Positions 34,055 to 44,864 of a stretch of DNA of 64,000 nucleotides are shown here, piece after piece. The notes under the pieces are model-generated. The model made no database searches, was not told the DNA's origin, and was given only the letters and a program-made list of their open reading frames with translations. The position numbers were made by a program, and so were the translations under genes. This DNA is from Mycobacterium sp. PSTR-4-N. Lineage in GTDB: Bacteria > Actinomycetota > Actinomycetes > Mycobacteriales > Mycobacteriaceae. The stretch covers positions 186,001-250,000 of the forward strand of contig NZ_JAKRFN010000006.1 of NCBI RefSeq assembly GCF_022348085.1, read 5' to 3'. Each line of letters opens with the position of its first letter. Within the stretch, counting starts at the first letter, position 1.

Positions 34055-34071
34055 ATTTGGTCCGACCAAAT
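34055..34071. promoter_or_regulatory. Perfect GntR-type operator before gntR
   Basis: ATTTGGTC-C-GACCAAAT is a perfect 17-bp palindrome 21 bases before the gntR start, of the TGGTC/GACCA kind bound by GntR proteins. It implies autoregulation and gives the reference sequence for the two weaker sites in the divergent region at 26970 and 27021. Confidence 0.75.
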
Positions 34072-34091
34072 TCAGGCGCGAGGAGACGCGG

Positions 34092-34877
34092 GTGGCCACG
34101 CATACCGAAGACCTGCGGCGCCGGATCGTGGCCGACATCAACGCTGGCGAGCCGGGCACCAAGCTCGGCAGCGAGCGTGAGCTCGCCGACCGGTATCGCA
34201 CCAGCCGCTCCAGCTTGCGTCAGGTTCTGGCCGCTCTGGAGGAGGCCGGCCTGGTCGACCGGGTGATCGGGCGGGCCGGCGGGATCTTCATCAGCCACGC
34301 GCAGGTGCAGCGCAGCCTCGGCGACGTCGTCGGAGTCCCCGCGTTCCTGGCCAGCCAGGGTTATGTCGCAGGCACCCGGGTGCTGTCCACCAAGATCTGC
34401 GCCGCCGACGCCACCTCACAGAAGGCACTGGGCCTGTCCGGCGACGACTTCGTCGTCGAGATCCAGCGTGTCCGGCTGGCCGACGGTTCGCCGATCTCCC
34501 TGGAGCTCGCGCAGTTTCCCGCCGACGCGTTTCCGGGCCTGCTCGAACAGCAGCTCGGAGGCTCGCTCTACGAGATCCTGGAGAGCCGCTACGGTCTGGT
34601 CGCTGCGCGGGCCGACGAGCGCATCGAGGCGGTGAACGCCACCGATGAAGAGGCCAATCTTCTTGGCATCCAGGCTAATTCGGCCCTGCTGCTGATCACC
34701 CGGATCACCTACGACCAGCACGACACCCCGTGTGAATTCTCCCGCGACCTCTTCCGCGGTGACCGCACCCGGCTCGCGGTCACCGCGCAGGGCCGCGGCG
34801 TCGGCGTCGCGCCGGAGGTGGCGGCGGCATCGGTGGCGTCGGTCGCCCTGCAGAGCCGGGACCGGCGCGCCGTCTGA
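34092..34877 (+). CDS. GntR-family regulator of the microcompartment locus
   Basis: The 261-residue regulator has an N-terminal winged HTH (about 5-70; [22 protein letters not shown]) and a UTRA-type ligand-binding domain (about 90-240), placing it in the HutC-like branch. It is the last gene of the shell operon and is preceded by a perfect palindrome, with related sites in the divergent promoter region. It probably represses both operons until a pathway intermediate binds. GTG start at 34092. Confidence 0.88.
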   Translation: MATHTEDLRRRIVADINAGEPGTKLGSERELADRYRTSRSSLRQVLAALEEAGLVDRVIGRAGGIFISHAQVQRSLGDVVGVPAFLASQGYVAGTRVLSTKICAADATSQKALGLSGDDFVVEIQRVRLADGSPISLELAQFPADAFPGLLEQQLGGSLYEILESRYGLVAARADERIEAVNATDEEANLLGIQANSALLLITRITYDQHDTPCEFSRDLFRGDRTRLAVTAQGRGVGVAPEVAAASVASVALQSRDRRAV

Positions 34878-34900
34878 CACCGGTCTGTCACAGTGACACG

Positions 34901-35785
34901 GTGACCAGTACGTGCGGCGCCGGCAGATTCGCCCCGAGCCCGTCGGCCGACCTGCACCTGGGGAACCTACGCACCGCGGTGCTCGCCTGGTTGTTCGCCC
35001 GCGCCACCGGCCGCCGGTTCCTGATGCGCGTCGAGGACCTCGACGACCGCACTCACACCGACATCGCCGAGCGCCAACTCGCCGACCTGGCCGCCATCGG
35101 CGTCACCTGGGACGGCCCGGCCACCAGGCAGACCGACCACCCGGACCGCTACGACGCCGTCGTCGAGGATCTCGACCGGCGTGGCCTGCTCTATGAGTGC
35201 TATTGCAGCCGACGCGACATCGCGCAGGCGCCGCGGGCGCCGCACGCCCCCGAGGGGGCGTATCCGGGTACGTGCCGCGACCTCACCGACACCGAGCGGG
35301 CGCACCGGCGCGCGGACACCGGGCGGCCCCCGGCGTTGCGGTTGCGGACCGACACCACGACGGCGACGGTGCACGACCTGCTGCACGGCGACTACACGGG
35401 TCTGGTCGACGACTTCGTCGTCCGCCGCGGCGACGGCGTACCCGCCTACAACCTGGCGGTCGTCGTCGACGACGCCGAAGCCGGGATCGACCAGGTGGTC
35501 CGGGGCGATGACCTGTTGTCCTCTTCTCCGCGCCAGGCCTATCTCGCCCGGCTGCTCGGCCACCCCGAACCGGTCTACGCCCATGTGCCGCTGGTCCTCA
35601 ACGCCGACGGCGCCCGGCTGGCCAAACGCGATGGCGCGGTCACCCTCGCCGAGATCGGCGTCGAGCAGGCGCTGGCCCTGATCGCCGACTCTCTCGGATT
35701 CACGTCGAGCACCGTGGACGGCATGCTCGACGATTTCGATCCGGCGCGTCTACCCCGCTCACCGTGGGTATATGTGCCCGGGTGA
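34901..35785 (+). CDS. gluQ: Glutamyl-Q tRNA(Asp) synthetase
   Basis: This short GluRS paralogue attaches glutamate to queuosine-34 of tRNA(Asp). The opening [19 protein letters not shown] holds the HIGH-like signature (LHLG), a zinc site is formed by CYC...(YPGTC), and LAKRDGA replaces KMSKS. The anticodon-binding domain of full GltX is missing, as expected for GluQRS (294 residues). GTG start at 34901, 23 bases after gntR. The stop overlaps the next gene (GTGA). A tgt gene that makes the queuosine precursor lies at 40650-41915. Confidence 0.92.
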   Translation: MTSTCGAGRFAPSPSADLHLGNLRTAVLAWLFARATGRRFLMRVEDLDDRTHTDIAERQLADLAAIGVTWDGPATRQTDHPDRYDAVVEDLDRRGLLYECYCSRRDIAQAPRAPHAPEGAYPGTCRDLTDTERAHRRADTGRPPALRLRTDTTTATVHDLLHGDYTGLVDDFVVRRGDGVPAYNLAVVVDDAEAGIDQVVRGDDLLSSSPRQAYLARLLGHPEPVYAHVPLVLNADGARLAKRDGAVTLAEIGVEQALALIADSLGFTSSTVDGMLDDFDPARLPRSPWVYVPG

Positions 35786-37245
35786 TCAGAACCCTGTCGA
35801 TCCTCCTCCTCGCGGCGCTGATCCTCACCGGATGCGCCGGGTCCTCGGGCGGCGGCGACACCCCGATCGCCTCGGCCGGGGTGCTGCGGGTGGGGACCGA
35901 GGGCGTGTACGCCCCGTTCTCCTACCACGATGCCGCGACGGGAGAGCTGGTCGGATACGACGTCGACGTGGCACGCGCCGTCGCAGAGAAGCTCGGCGTG
36001 CGCGTCGAGTTCGTCGAGACGCCGTGGGATGCGATGTTCGCCGCGCTGGAGGCCGACCGGTTCGACGTGGTCGCCAACGAGGTCACGATCAACCCCGAAC
36101 GCCAAGCCAAATACGACCTCTCGCAGCCGTATTCAGTAGGTGAGGGCGTCATCGTCACCCGTGCCGGCGACACCTCGATCACGTCGACGGCGGATCTGAA
36201 AGGCAAGGTGGCCGCCGAGAACGCCACCAGCAACTGGTCCGAGGTCGCCCGCAGGGCCGGCGCCCGGGTGGAAACGGTCGAGGGCTTCACCCAGGCGATC
36301 ACCCTGCTCAGCCAGGGCCGCGTCGACGTCGTCATCAACGACAGCATCGCGGTGTACGCCTATCTGGCCGAGACCAAGGACACCTCGGTCAAGATCGCCG
36401 GCACTGTCGGGGAGAAGAGCGAGCAGGGCTTCGCCGCCCGCAAGGACAGCGGGCTGCTGCCCGAACTGAACAGCGCGCTCGACCAACTCCGCGCCGACGG
36501 CACGCTCGCGCGGATCTCGCAGAAGTACCTCAACGCCAACGCCTCCGGGGCGCCCGAGGCCGCCGACACGGCGCCCCCGGCGCGGTCCACCTGGCAGCTG
36601 GTCCGGGAGAACCTCTGGCCGCTGGCGCGGGCGGCATTGACGATGACGATCCCGCTGACCGTGATCAGTTTCGCTCTGGGTCTGGTGATCGCCCTCGCGG
36701 TGGCGTTGGCGCGGCTGTCGTCGAACATCGTGGCCAGCAACCTCGCCCGGTTCTACATCTCGGTGATCCGCGGGACTCCGCTGCTGGTGCAGTTGTTCAT
36801 CGTGTTCTTCGCCCTACCCCAGTTCGGTGTGAAGATCGACCCGTTCCCCGCCGCGGTGATCGCGTTCTCGCTCAACGTCGGCGGATACGCCGCCGAGATC
36901 ATCCGATCGGCGATCCAGAGCATCCCGAAGGGGCAGTGGGAGGCGGCGCAGACCATCGGGCTTGACTACGCAGGAACCCTGCGCCGGATCATCCTGCCCC
37001 AGGCGACCCGCGTCGCGGTACCCCCGCTGTCGAACACCCTGATCTCCCTGGTGAAAGACACCTCGCTGGCGTCGACCATCCTGGTCACCGAGCTCCTGCG
37101 GCAGGCGCAGATCATCGCCGCGCCGACGTTCGAGTTCTTCGCCCTCTACGGCACCGCCGCCGTCTACTACTGGGTGATCTGCCTGGTGCTGTCGTTCGGT
37201 CAGGCCAGAATCGAGCATCGACTGGAGAGGTACGTGGCGAGATGA
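35782..37245 (+). CDS. Polar amino-acid ABC transporter, fused binding protein and permease
   Basis: The 487-residue product has a lipoprotein signal with lipobox LTGC (Cys near 17), a periplasmic-binding domain (about 35-255; [18 protein letters not shown]) and a C-terminal GlnP-type permease (about 275-485; [25 protein letters not shown], quoted in part). Such fusions import glutamine or other polar amino acids. GTG at 35782 overlaps the gluQ stop. The ATPase follows 25 bases downstream. Substrate uncertain; cystine or glutamate is also possible. Confidence 0.9.
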   Translation: MIRTLSILLLAALILTGCAGSSGGGDTPIASAGVLRVGTEGVYAPFSYHDAATGELVGYDVDVARAVAEKLGVRVEFVETPWDAMFAALEADRFDVVANEVTINPERQAKYDLSQPYSVGEGVIVTRAGDTSITSTADLKGKVAAENATSNWSEVARRAGARVETVEGFTQAITLLSQGRVDVVINDSIAVYAYLAETKDTSVKIAGTVGEKSEQGFAARKDSGLLPELNSALDQLRADGTLARISQKYLNANASGAPEAADTAPPARSTWQLVRENLWPLARAALTMTIPLTVISFALGLVIALAVALARLSSNIVASNLARFYISVIRGTPLLVQLFIVFFALPQFGVKIDPFPAAVIAFSLNVGGYAAEIIRSAIQSIPKGQWEAAQTIGLDYAGTLRRIILPQATRVAVPPLSNTLISLVKDTSLASTILVTELLRQAQIIAAPTFEFFALYGTAAVYYWVICLVLSFGQARIEHRLERYVAR

Positions 37246-37270
37246 CGAGCGCTCGCGCGAGGAGGAGAAG

Positions 37271-38029
37271 ATGATGAGCGAGGACCGGATCATCGCCCGA
37301 GGCGTGCGGAAGTCCTTCGGCCCGCTGGAGGTGCTCAAGGACGTGTCGTTCACCGTGCCCCGCGGTTCGGCGACGACGATCATCGGACCTTCCGGCTCCG
37401 GCAAGACCACCTTGCTGCGCGCGCTCAACGCACTCGACGCTCCGGACGCCGGGGTGATCCGCGTCGGGGACGTCGAGATCGACTTCAGCGCACCCGTCAC
37501 GAAGAACACGCTGCGCGAGTACCGGGCCCAGAGCGGCTTCGTGTTCCAGTCCCACAACCTGTTTCCGCACAAGACGGTGCTGGAGAACGTCATCGAGGGA
37601 CCGGTCGTCGCGCAGAAACGGCCGCGCGAGCAGGCCCGGGCCGAGGCGGTGACCCTGCTCGACCAGGTGGGGCTGGCCGACAAGCGCGACCAGTATCCGT
37701 TCCAACTCTCCGGCGGTCAGCAGCAGCGAGTCGGCATCGCCCGGGCGCTCGCGCTGAACCCCAAGGTCGTGCTGTTCGACGAGCCCACCTCGGCATTGGA
37801 CCCGGAACTGGTGGGCGAAGTACTGGCGGTGATCCGCGATCTGGCAGTCGAGGGGCAGACGCTGGTGATCGTCACCCATGAGATCCAGTTCGCCAGGCAG
37901 GTGTCCGATCAGGTGCTGTTCACCGACTCCGGGGTGATCCTCGAGCAGGGCCCGCCCGCCGCGGTGATCGGCGACCCGCAGCACGAGCGCACCCGGCAGT
38001 TCCTGCAGCGAATCCTCAACCCGCTCTAG
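37271..38029 (+). CDS. Polar amino-acid ABC transporter ATPase
   Basis: The 252-residue ABC ATPase has Walker A GPSGSGKTT (about 39-47), signature LSGGQQQRV, Walker B VVLFDEPTSALD and the H-loop VTHE. It belongs to the GlnQ/HisP group and partners the fused binding-protein/permease just upstream. GAGGAG precedes the ATG. The ATG at 37274 would remove one residue. Confidence 0.93.
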   Translation: MMSEDRIIARGVRKSFGPLEVLKDVSFTVPRGSATTIIGPSGSGKTTLLRALNALDAPDAGVIRVGDVEIDFSAPVTKNTLREYRAQSGFVFQSHNLFPHKTVLENVIEGPVVAQKRPREQARAEAVTLLDQVGLADKRDQYPFQLSGGQQQRVGIARALALNPKVVLFDEPTSALDPELVGEVLAVIRDLAVEGQTLVIVTHEIQFARQVSDQVLFTDSGVILEQGPPAAVIGDPQHERTRQFLQRILNPL

Positions 38030-38051
38030 ACCACCGTGAGAAGCTGTCGGC

Positions 38052-39413
38052 ATGGCAGCACTCGAGGCCGACGTCGTGATCGTCGGTGCGGGCATCTCCG
38101 GGCTGATCGCGGCGCGCACGGTCCTCGCCGCCGGCCTGACCCCGCTGGTCCTGGAGGCCGACGAACGCGTCGGGGGCCGCGTGCTCACCGAGGAGGTGGC
38201 CCCCGGGTTGCCGGTGGAGCTGGGCGCCCAGTGGATCGGCGACACCCACCACCGGATGTTCGCGCTCGCTGCCGAACTCGGTGTGCAGACCTACGAGCAG
38301 TACGACGAGGGGGAGACCTCCTACGAGCTGGTCGGCTCGGGGGTGTTGCGCGAGAACGAGTTCCATCGCCGATTCGGGGGTGAGCTCGCCGAGCTGGAGA
38401 AGGTGCTGCGGCTGCTCGACGAGCTGGCGGCCGAGGTTCCGCCGGAGGCACCGTGGACGGCTCCGCACGCCGCGGAGTGGGACGCGATCACCGCGGGCGC
38501 CTGGTACGACGGCCAGGGACTCTCCCCGGTGGCGCGCACGCTGCTGGAGATCTGCACAGTCGGAATCCTCGCGGTGCCAACGGTAGAGGTGTCGTTCCTG
38601 CATCTGCTGTTCACGATCCAGACGTGCGGTGTGACCGCCGAACTGTTCGCCGAATCCGAAGGTGGGGCGCAAACGACCCGGTTCGTCGGCGGGACGGCCG
38701 AGATCCCGAACCGGTTGGCGGCGTTGGTCGAGAGCCATCTCGTGCTCGAGGCCCCGGTGCAGCTGATCGAGCACACTGCCGACAGCGTCAACGTGCACTG
38801 CCGCGGCGGCCGCACCGCCCGCGCGCGCCGGGTCATCGTGGCCATCTCGCCGATGCTGGCGGGCCGCATCGCCTACGATCCACCGCTGTCGGGGTATCGC
38901 GACCAGCTCACCCAGCGCATGCCGAACTCGGCTGCCATGAAAGCGTTTTTCGTCTACGACGAGCCGTTCTGGCGTGCCGACGGCCACAACGGCCAGTTGA
39001 TCTCCGACATCGGACCGGCCCGGATGTCCAACGACACCTGCCTGCCCGGCGACGACCGCGGGGTGATCCTGCTGTTCCTGGAGGGCGAGCAGGCGCGCAC
39101 GCACCTGCACTGGTCCGAGGAGGATCGGCGGGCGGCACTCACCGCGGAACTGGTCCGCCACTACGGGGATCGGGCGGCGAACCCCCAGTACTACATCGAC
39201 GGCGAATGGGGCAGCCGGCAGTGGACGCGAGGCTGCTACAACGCCAACTGCGGGCCGCTCGTGTGGACCACCTACGGCCCCGCACTCGCCGAGCCGATCG
39301 GGGTCATCCACTGGGCCTCGACCGATACCGCCACGCACTGGAGCGCTTACATGGAGGGCGCCGTCGAAGCGGGCGAGCGCGCTGCCGGCGAGGTCATCGC
39401 CGCGCTGAGTTAG
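38052..39413 (+). CDS. Flavin-containing amine oxidase
   Basis: The 453-residue product is of the monoamine-oxidase fold. The FAD-binding GxGxxG is VIVGAGISGL (residues 9-18), followed by GGRVLTEE and the substrate-domain motif near the end (WASTDTATHWSAYMEGAVEAG, quoted in part) that contacts flavin. It oxidises primary amines to aldehydes, possibly from the same amine diet as the microcompartment, though nothing links their regulation. It ends six bases from the convergent P450. Confidence 0.88.
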   Translation: MAALEADVVIVGAGISGLIAARTVLAAGLTPLVLEADERVGGRVLTEEVAPGLPVELGAQWIGDTHHRMFALAAELGVQTYEQYDEGETSYELVGSGVLRENEFHRRFGGELAELEKVLRLLDELAAEVPPEAPWTAPHAAEWDAITAGAWYDGQGLSPVARTLLEICTVGILAVPTVEVSFLHLLFTIQTCGVTAELFAESEGGAQTTRFVGGTAEIPNRLAALVESHLVLEAPVQLIEHTADSVNVHCRGGRTARARRVIVAISPMLAGRIAYDPPLSGYRDQLTQRMPNSAAMKAFFVYDEPFWRADGHNGQLISDIGPARMSNDTCLPGDDRGVILLFLEGEQARTHLHWSEEDRRAALTAELVRHYGDRAANPQYYIDGEWGSRQWTRGCYNANCGPLVWTTYGPALAEPIGVIHWASTDTATHWSAYMEGAVEAGERAAGEVIAALS

Positions 39414-39419
39414 CCTGCG

Positions 39420-40646
39420 TCACAACGTGATCGACAGCTCCTCCATCCCCCGCAGGGTGACGTTCGGTTTGTAGGCCGGCTCGGCGGCCAGGCTCGCATC
39501 GGGGAAGCGGGTGGTCAGCGCGGTCAGCGCCACGGTGGCTTCCACTCGCGCCAGCGGAGCGCCGATGCAGAAATGCGGGCCCTTGCCGAACCCGAGGTGG
39601 CGGATCGCCGGACGATCCGGATCGAACTCGTCGGGGCGCTCGGTCGCCGCTGGGTCGCGGTGCGCAGCGGCCAGCAGAAGCAACATGTTGTCTCCCTTGG
39701 GAATACGGGTCCCCCCGATCGTCATGTCCTCCCCCGCGACGCGGCCGATCAGCTGCACCGGCGGGTCGTAGCGCAGCGTCTCCTCGATCACCGCGGCGGC
39801 ACGGCTCGGATCGCGGGTCAGCGCGGCCCACTGGTCGGGGTGGCGCAGCAGCGCCAGCGTCGCGTTCGCGATGAGGTTCACCGTCGTCTCGTGCCCGGCG
39901 ATCAGCAGCAGATTGCAGGTGGCGACGATCTCGTCCTCGGTGAGCACGTCGCCGGACTCCTCCACAGCGACCAGCGCCGACATCAGGTCCTCGCCGGGTT
40001 CGCGCCGTCGCTCGGCGATCAGCCCGCGCAGGTACTCCCGCAGCCACTGTCCTGCGCGCAACCGCTCCTCGACGCCGTCATCGGCAGCACCGGTGATCGA
40101 CACGAACGGGTCCAGCCCTTGGGCGAGCCGGGCGGAGGCGTCGCGGAAGCGTGGCTCGTCGTCGACGGGCACGCCGAGCAGCCGGCAGATCACCGCGACC
40201 GGCAGCGGATGGGCCAGTCCGGCGACCGCGTCGAACGGGCTCGCCGCCGCATCGAGCAGCTCGTCCACCATGCCGGTGATGGCGGGCTCCAGTTCGCGCA
40301 CGACCTTCGGCACGAACGCTTTGCTGACCAGCCGGCGCAGCCGGGTGTGGTCGGGCGGATCGAGGAACAGGAAGCCGGGCGGTCCGAGCGGGCGCGCCGG
40401 AGCGCCGTTGGCGATCGCACGCCGGGCCACCGTGGACTTCAGCCGGTCGCTGCACGTGGCCGGGTGACGGAGCACCTCGTCGCAGTCGGCGTAGGACGTG
40501 AACACCGCGAGGTTGTGATCGGGCAGAACCAGGGGGCCGTGCTCGCGGAGGCCGGCATAGAGCGGGTAGGGGTCGGCGCGGTGATCAGGATCGAGGAGCT
40601 CGCGCAGCAGGACGTCCGGCGCTTCGTCGATCCTGCCTGTGGTCAT
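39420..40646 (-). CDS. Cytochrome P450
   Basis: This 408-residue soluble P450 has the heme-Cys loop FGKGPHFCIGAPLAR (about 350-364), I-helix AGHETT (about 246-251), and K-helix EETLR. It is 3 bases downstream of tgt on the same strand, so the two are probably co-transcribed. CYP family assignment and substrate cannot be settled by eye; no ferredoxin gene is adjacent. Confidence 0.93.
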   Translation of the reverse strand: MTTGRIDEAPDVLLRELLDPDHRADPYPLYAGLREHGPLVLPDHNLAVFTSYADCDEVLRHPATCSDRLKSTVARRAIANGAPARPLGPPGFLFLDPPDHTRLRRLVSKAFVPKVVRELEPAITGMVDELLDAAASPFDAVAGLAHPLPVAVICRLLGVPVDDEPRFRDASARLAQGLDPFVSITGAADDGVEERLRAGQWLREYLRGLIAERRREPGEDLMSALVAVEESGDVLTEDEIVATCNLLLIAGHETTVNLIANATLALLRHPDQWAALTRDPSRAAAVIEETLRYDPPVQLIGRVAGEDMTIGGTRIPKGDNMLLLLAAAHRDPAATERPDEFDPDRPAIRHLGFGKGPHFCIGAPLARVEATVALTALTTRFPDASLAAEPAYKPNVTLRGMEELSITL

Positions 40647-40649
40647 GCC

Positions 40650-42351
<1,702 letters not shown>

Positions 42352-42505
42352 CTCGGGCCCGCCCGCTGCCCGGCGAGCCTGCATATCGGCTGCCAATCAG
42401 CTGTGTCACATTTTCGCAATCTGGATAACTCCGACCTGCCCGCCGCCCATACTGGCCGCGGTGATCCAGCGGCGGATCCCCATGAAGACATGAAGGAGAA
42501 CCGTG

Positions 42506-42964
42506 ATGAAGCGTGACGTCCTGGTCGCCGTCGGCGGCGCAGCGATCCTCATCGCCGGCCTGTCAGGCTGTTCGTCCGAGAAGAAGTCGGAGACATCCGG
42601 AGAGACCTCGTCGGTCGCGGCCGCTGAGGGCAAGTCCACCGTCACGATCGACGGTCAGGACCAGGAGATCCAGGGCAACGTCGTCTGCACGGACGCGGGC
42701 GGCAACACCAACATCGCGATCGGCAACCCGACCGGCGGGTTGGGTGCCATCGTGACCACCGGTGACAACCCGTCGGTTGTGTCGGTGGCGCTGGGCAACG
42801 TCAACGGGGTGACGCTGGGCTATGCCAACAACGGACAAGGCGAAGCCAAGGTCGAGAAGGACGACAAGACCTACAAGATCTCCGGCACTGCCTCCGGCGT
42901 CGACATGGCCAACCCGCTGCAACCGGTCACCAAGCCGTTCGAGATCGAGGTGACCTGCCCCTGA
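42506..42964 (+). CDS. lpqH: 19-kDa lipoprotein antigen LpqH
   Basis: The 152-residue product starts [13 protein letters not shown], has lipobox LSGCSS (Cys near 21), and contains [19 protein letters not shown] and [14 protein letters not shown], which match the M. tuberculosis 19-kDa antigen closely. It is an exported, acylated and usually glycosylated cell-envelope protein recognised by TLR2. GAAGGAGA precedes the start; a GTG at 42503 would add one residue. It ends one base before the convergent DUF732 gene. Confidence 0.95.
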   Translation: MKRDVLVAVGGAAILIAGLSGCSSEKKSETSGETSSVAAAEGKSTVTIDGQDQEIQGNVVCTDAGGNTNIAIGNPTGGLGAIVTTGDNPSVVSVALGNVNGVTLGYANNGQGEAKVEKDDKTYKISGTASGVDMANPLQPVTKPFEIEVTCP

Positions 42965-42965
42965 A

Positions 42966-43316
42966 TCACGACGGTCGGTAACCGGCGGCCGACTGCCGCA
43001 GCTGCCAGATCTGTGCCGGGCAGAGTTCGTTGACGGCCTGGTTGATCAGGTAGGCGCCCTGGTACCAATCGGTGCTGTGGAAGTCGGCCGTCACCTGGTC
43101 CACCAGGTCGGCGTAGCTGGTCTTCGCCGCGACCCGATCGCAGATGCTGCGTCCGTAGCCGATCGCGGCGTCGGCGTTCGGGAAGTTGTAGCCGGGCCGC
43201 ACCGTGACGTTGACCAGATACGCCACCGCGTCGGCAGCCGCCGACGGCGCGGAGACGACGGCGGCCGCCGACCCGAGTGCCAACCCGAGCGTCACCGCAG
43301 TAGACCGCGCCTTCAT
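42966..43316 (-). CDS. DUF732 secreted protein
   Basis: A 116-residue exported protein with a signal peptide to about residue 29 (ending SAPSAAADA). The mature domain has the DUF732 pattern: YLVNVT...NFPNADAAIGYGRSICD and a second Cys in NELCPAQ, which likely form a disulphide. Function unknown; the family is restricted to mycobacteria and relatives. ATG 43316 was chosen so that the signal peptide is N-terminal. Confidence 0.85.
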   Translation of the reverse strand: MKARSTAVTLGLALGSAAAVVSAPSAAADAVAYLVNVTVRPGYNFPNADAAIGYGRSICDRVAAKTSYADLVDQVTADFHSTDWYQGAYLINQAVNELCPAQIWQLRQSAAGYRPS

Positions 43317-43394
43317 GAGCCGACACGCTACGCGCCACGGCGCGATATCGGGCCAATGCCGGCAAAGCCCGCTCGGGAGCGCGGCCGGACCACT

Positions 43395-43400
43395 TAGGCT
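43395..43400 (+). promoter_or_regulatory. -10 element of a leaderless gene
   Basis: TAGGCT lies seven bases before the ATG at 43408, so the transcript probably begins at the start codon. The same hexamer is used before the WXG100 gene at 63692. Confidence 0.5.
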
Positions 43401-43407
43401 GCAGGGC

Positions 43408-43779
43408 ATGAGAGGTCTGCTCGCACTTGCCGGTGGTCTGCTGGTCGCTCCGGTCCTGGGGTTCGGCGCCGGAACGGCGACCGCGTCGCCGGGCGCCTGC
43501 GACGACGCCGCATGCGTCCCCTACGTGGACCGCGGGGTCCATGCCGGTGGTGAATGCAACCAGGCGACCCGCTACAACTTCGGCCTCGATGCCGGCGGCA
43601 ACACGCTGGCGTGCAGTTCCAATCGCGTGTGGGTGTCGTTCCCGCCGCTTGTCGGCGTGCGTCTGCTCCGCTCGCCGTGCGGCGATGCGACCGGCGTGGC
43701 GCAATCGCCCGACGGTGTGCCGATGAAGTGCGCCGGCGGCGCGTGGTCCGCCGATTACTCCGTGATGTTCTACGGCTGA
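43408..43779 (+). CDS. Small secreted hypothetical protein
   Basis: The 123-residue product has a signal peptide (about 1-27, ending TATAS). The mature part contains six Cys (GACDDAAC, GGECN, ACSS, SPCGD and MKCAGG), suggesting a disulphide-stabilised exported protein. I do not recognise a family. It is divergent from the DUF732 gene, with only 91 bases between the starts. Confidence 0.8.
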   Translation: MRGLLALAGGLLVAPVLGFGAGTATASPGACDDAACVPYVDRGVHAGGECNQATRYNFGLDAGGNTLACSSNRVWVSFPPLVGVRLLRSPCGDATGVAQSPDGVPMKCAGGAWSADYSVMFYG

Positions 43780-43795
43780 GGCAGACTCCTCTGTC

Positions 43796-44095
43796 ATGGA
43801 CCGTGACGGCGATTACGACGACGCAGGACCCGACAACACGCTCGGACCGAGTGAGTCCCTGGACTCCGACGAGGTACGCAACGACGACGGCGACGTCGTC
43901 GTCGATCCGCCGGATCAGTGGATCGAGGCCGAGGAGGACGAGAGCCTCGACGAGCGCCTCGCCGCCGAGGAACCCGACGTGCTGGCTCCCACGGGCGAGG
44001 CCGAGGTGCGGACCGACCGTCGTGATCTCGGCCAGATCGACGGCACCCCCGAGGACGGGGACTCGTTTTACACCGTGGTCGACGACGACGAGTGA
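43796..44095 (+). CDS. Acidic DUF5709-like protein
   Basis: The 99-residue product is very rich in Asp and Glu, without Cys or membrane segments. It contains NTLGPSESLDSDEVRNDDGD and DERLAAEEPDV, which match the DUF5709 family of small acidic actinobacterial proteins of unknown role. It is 16 bases downstream of the secreted protein gene. Probably cytoplasmic and intrinsically disordered. Confidence 0.75.
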   Translation: MDRDGDYDDAGPDNTLGPSESLDSDEVRNDDGDVVVDPPDQWIEAEEDESLDERLAAEEPDVLAPTGEAEVRTDRRDLGQIDGTPEDGDSFYTVVDDDE

Positions 44096-44863
44096 CTAGG
44101 CGCGGATCAGCACGGGCCCGAGGGCCTCGTACCGACGGGCGGTGGCCGGGTCGAGTTCGGCTCCGCTGACGATCGATTCGAAGTCGGACACTTTCGCGAA
44201 GCGACAGAAGCTGCTCTCGCCGAACTTGGAGTGTGCGGCGACCAGGATGGGCCGCCGCGCCACGTGTACCGCAGTGCTCTTCACCGCGGCCACCGCCGGA
44301 TCGGGCGTCGTCAGCCCGTGCTCGAGGGAGATCCCGTTGGTGCCGAGGAAGGCCACGTCGATCACCAGTCCGGAGAGCATGTCGACCGCCCAGTGGTCGA
44401 CGGTCGCCAGCGTCCTGCCCCGCATGCGACCGCCGAGCAGCAGCACGGTGACGGAGCGGCTGTGGGCCAACGCCTCGGCCGCCAGCAGCGACGACGTCAC
44501 GACCGTCAGCTCCTCCTCGGCCAGCCGTTCGGCGATCAATCGGGGCGTGAATCCCTCGTCCAGATAGACGGTTTCGGCCCCGTGCAACAGTTCGGTGGCC
44601 GCGATCGCGATGCGGTGCTTCTGCGCGAGATCCACCTGACTGCGGTACTCCACGCCCGATTCGAACGCCGCCGTCTCCAACGGCACCGCGCCGCCGTGCA
44701 CCCGCTTGAGCAGACGGCGGCCGGCCAACACCTTCAGATCGCGGCGGATGGTCTCGCTCGCGACGTCCAGCTCTGTCGCGAGCGAGGCCACCTCGACTCG
44801 CCCTCGCGTGCGGGCGAACTCGACGATCCGGCTCTGGCGGGTGTCGGAATCCACCGACGTCAC
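44096..44863 (-). CDS. DeoR-family regulator of the polyol PTS
   Basis: The 255-residue regulator has an N-terminal DeoR HTH (about 10-60; LATELDVASETIRRDLKVL) and a C-terminal sugar-phosphate-sensing domain (ETVYLDEGFTP, LLGGRMRG, FLGTNGIS). It starts with GTG one base after the PTS stop, so both are on one transcript. It likely controls the PTS operon and the divergent dehydrogenase in response to a phosphorylated polyol, via the repeats at 46915-46974. Confidence 0.9.
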   Translation of the reverse strand: MTSVDSDTRQSRIVEFARTRGRVEVASLATELDVASETIRRDLKVLAGRRLLKRVHGGAVPLETAAFESGVEYRSQVDLAQKHRIAIAATELLHGAETVYLDEGFTPRLIAERLAEEELTVVTSSLLAAEALAHSRSVTVLLLGGRMRGRTLATVDHWAVDMLSGLVIDVAFLGTNGISLEHGLTTPDPAVAAVKSTAVHVARRPILVAAHSKFGESSFCRFAKVSDFESIVSGAELDPATARRYEALGPVLIRA

Positions 44864-44864
44864 G

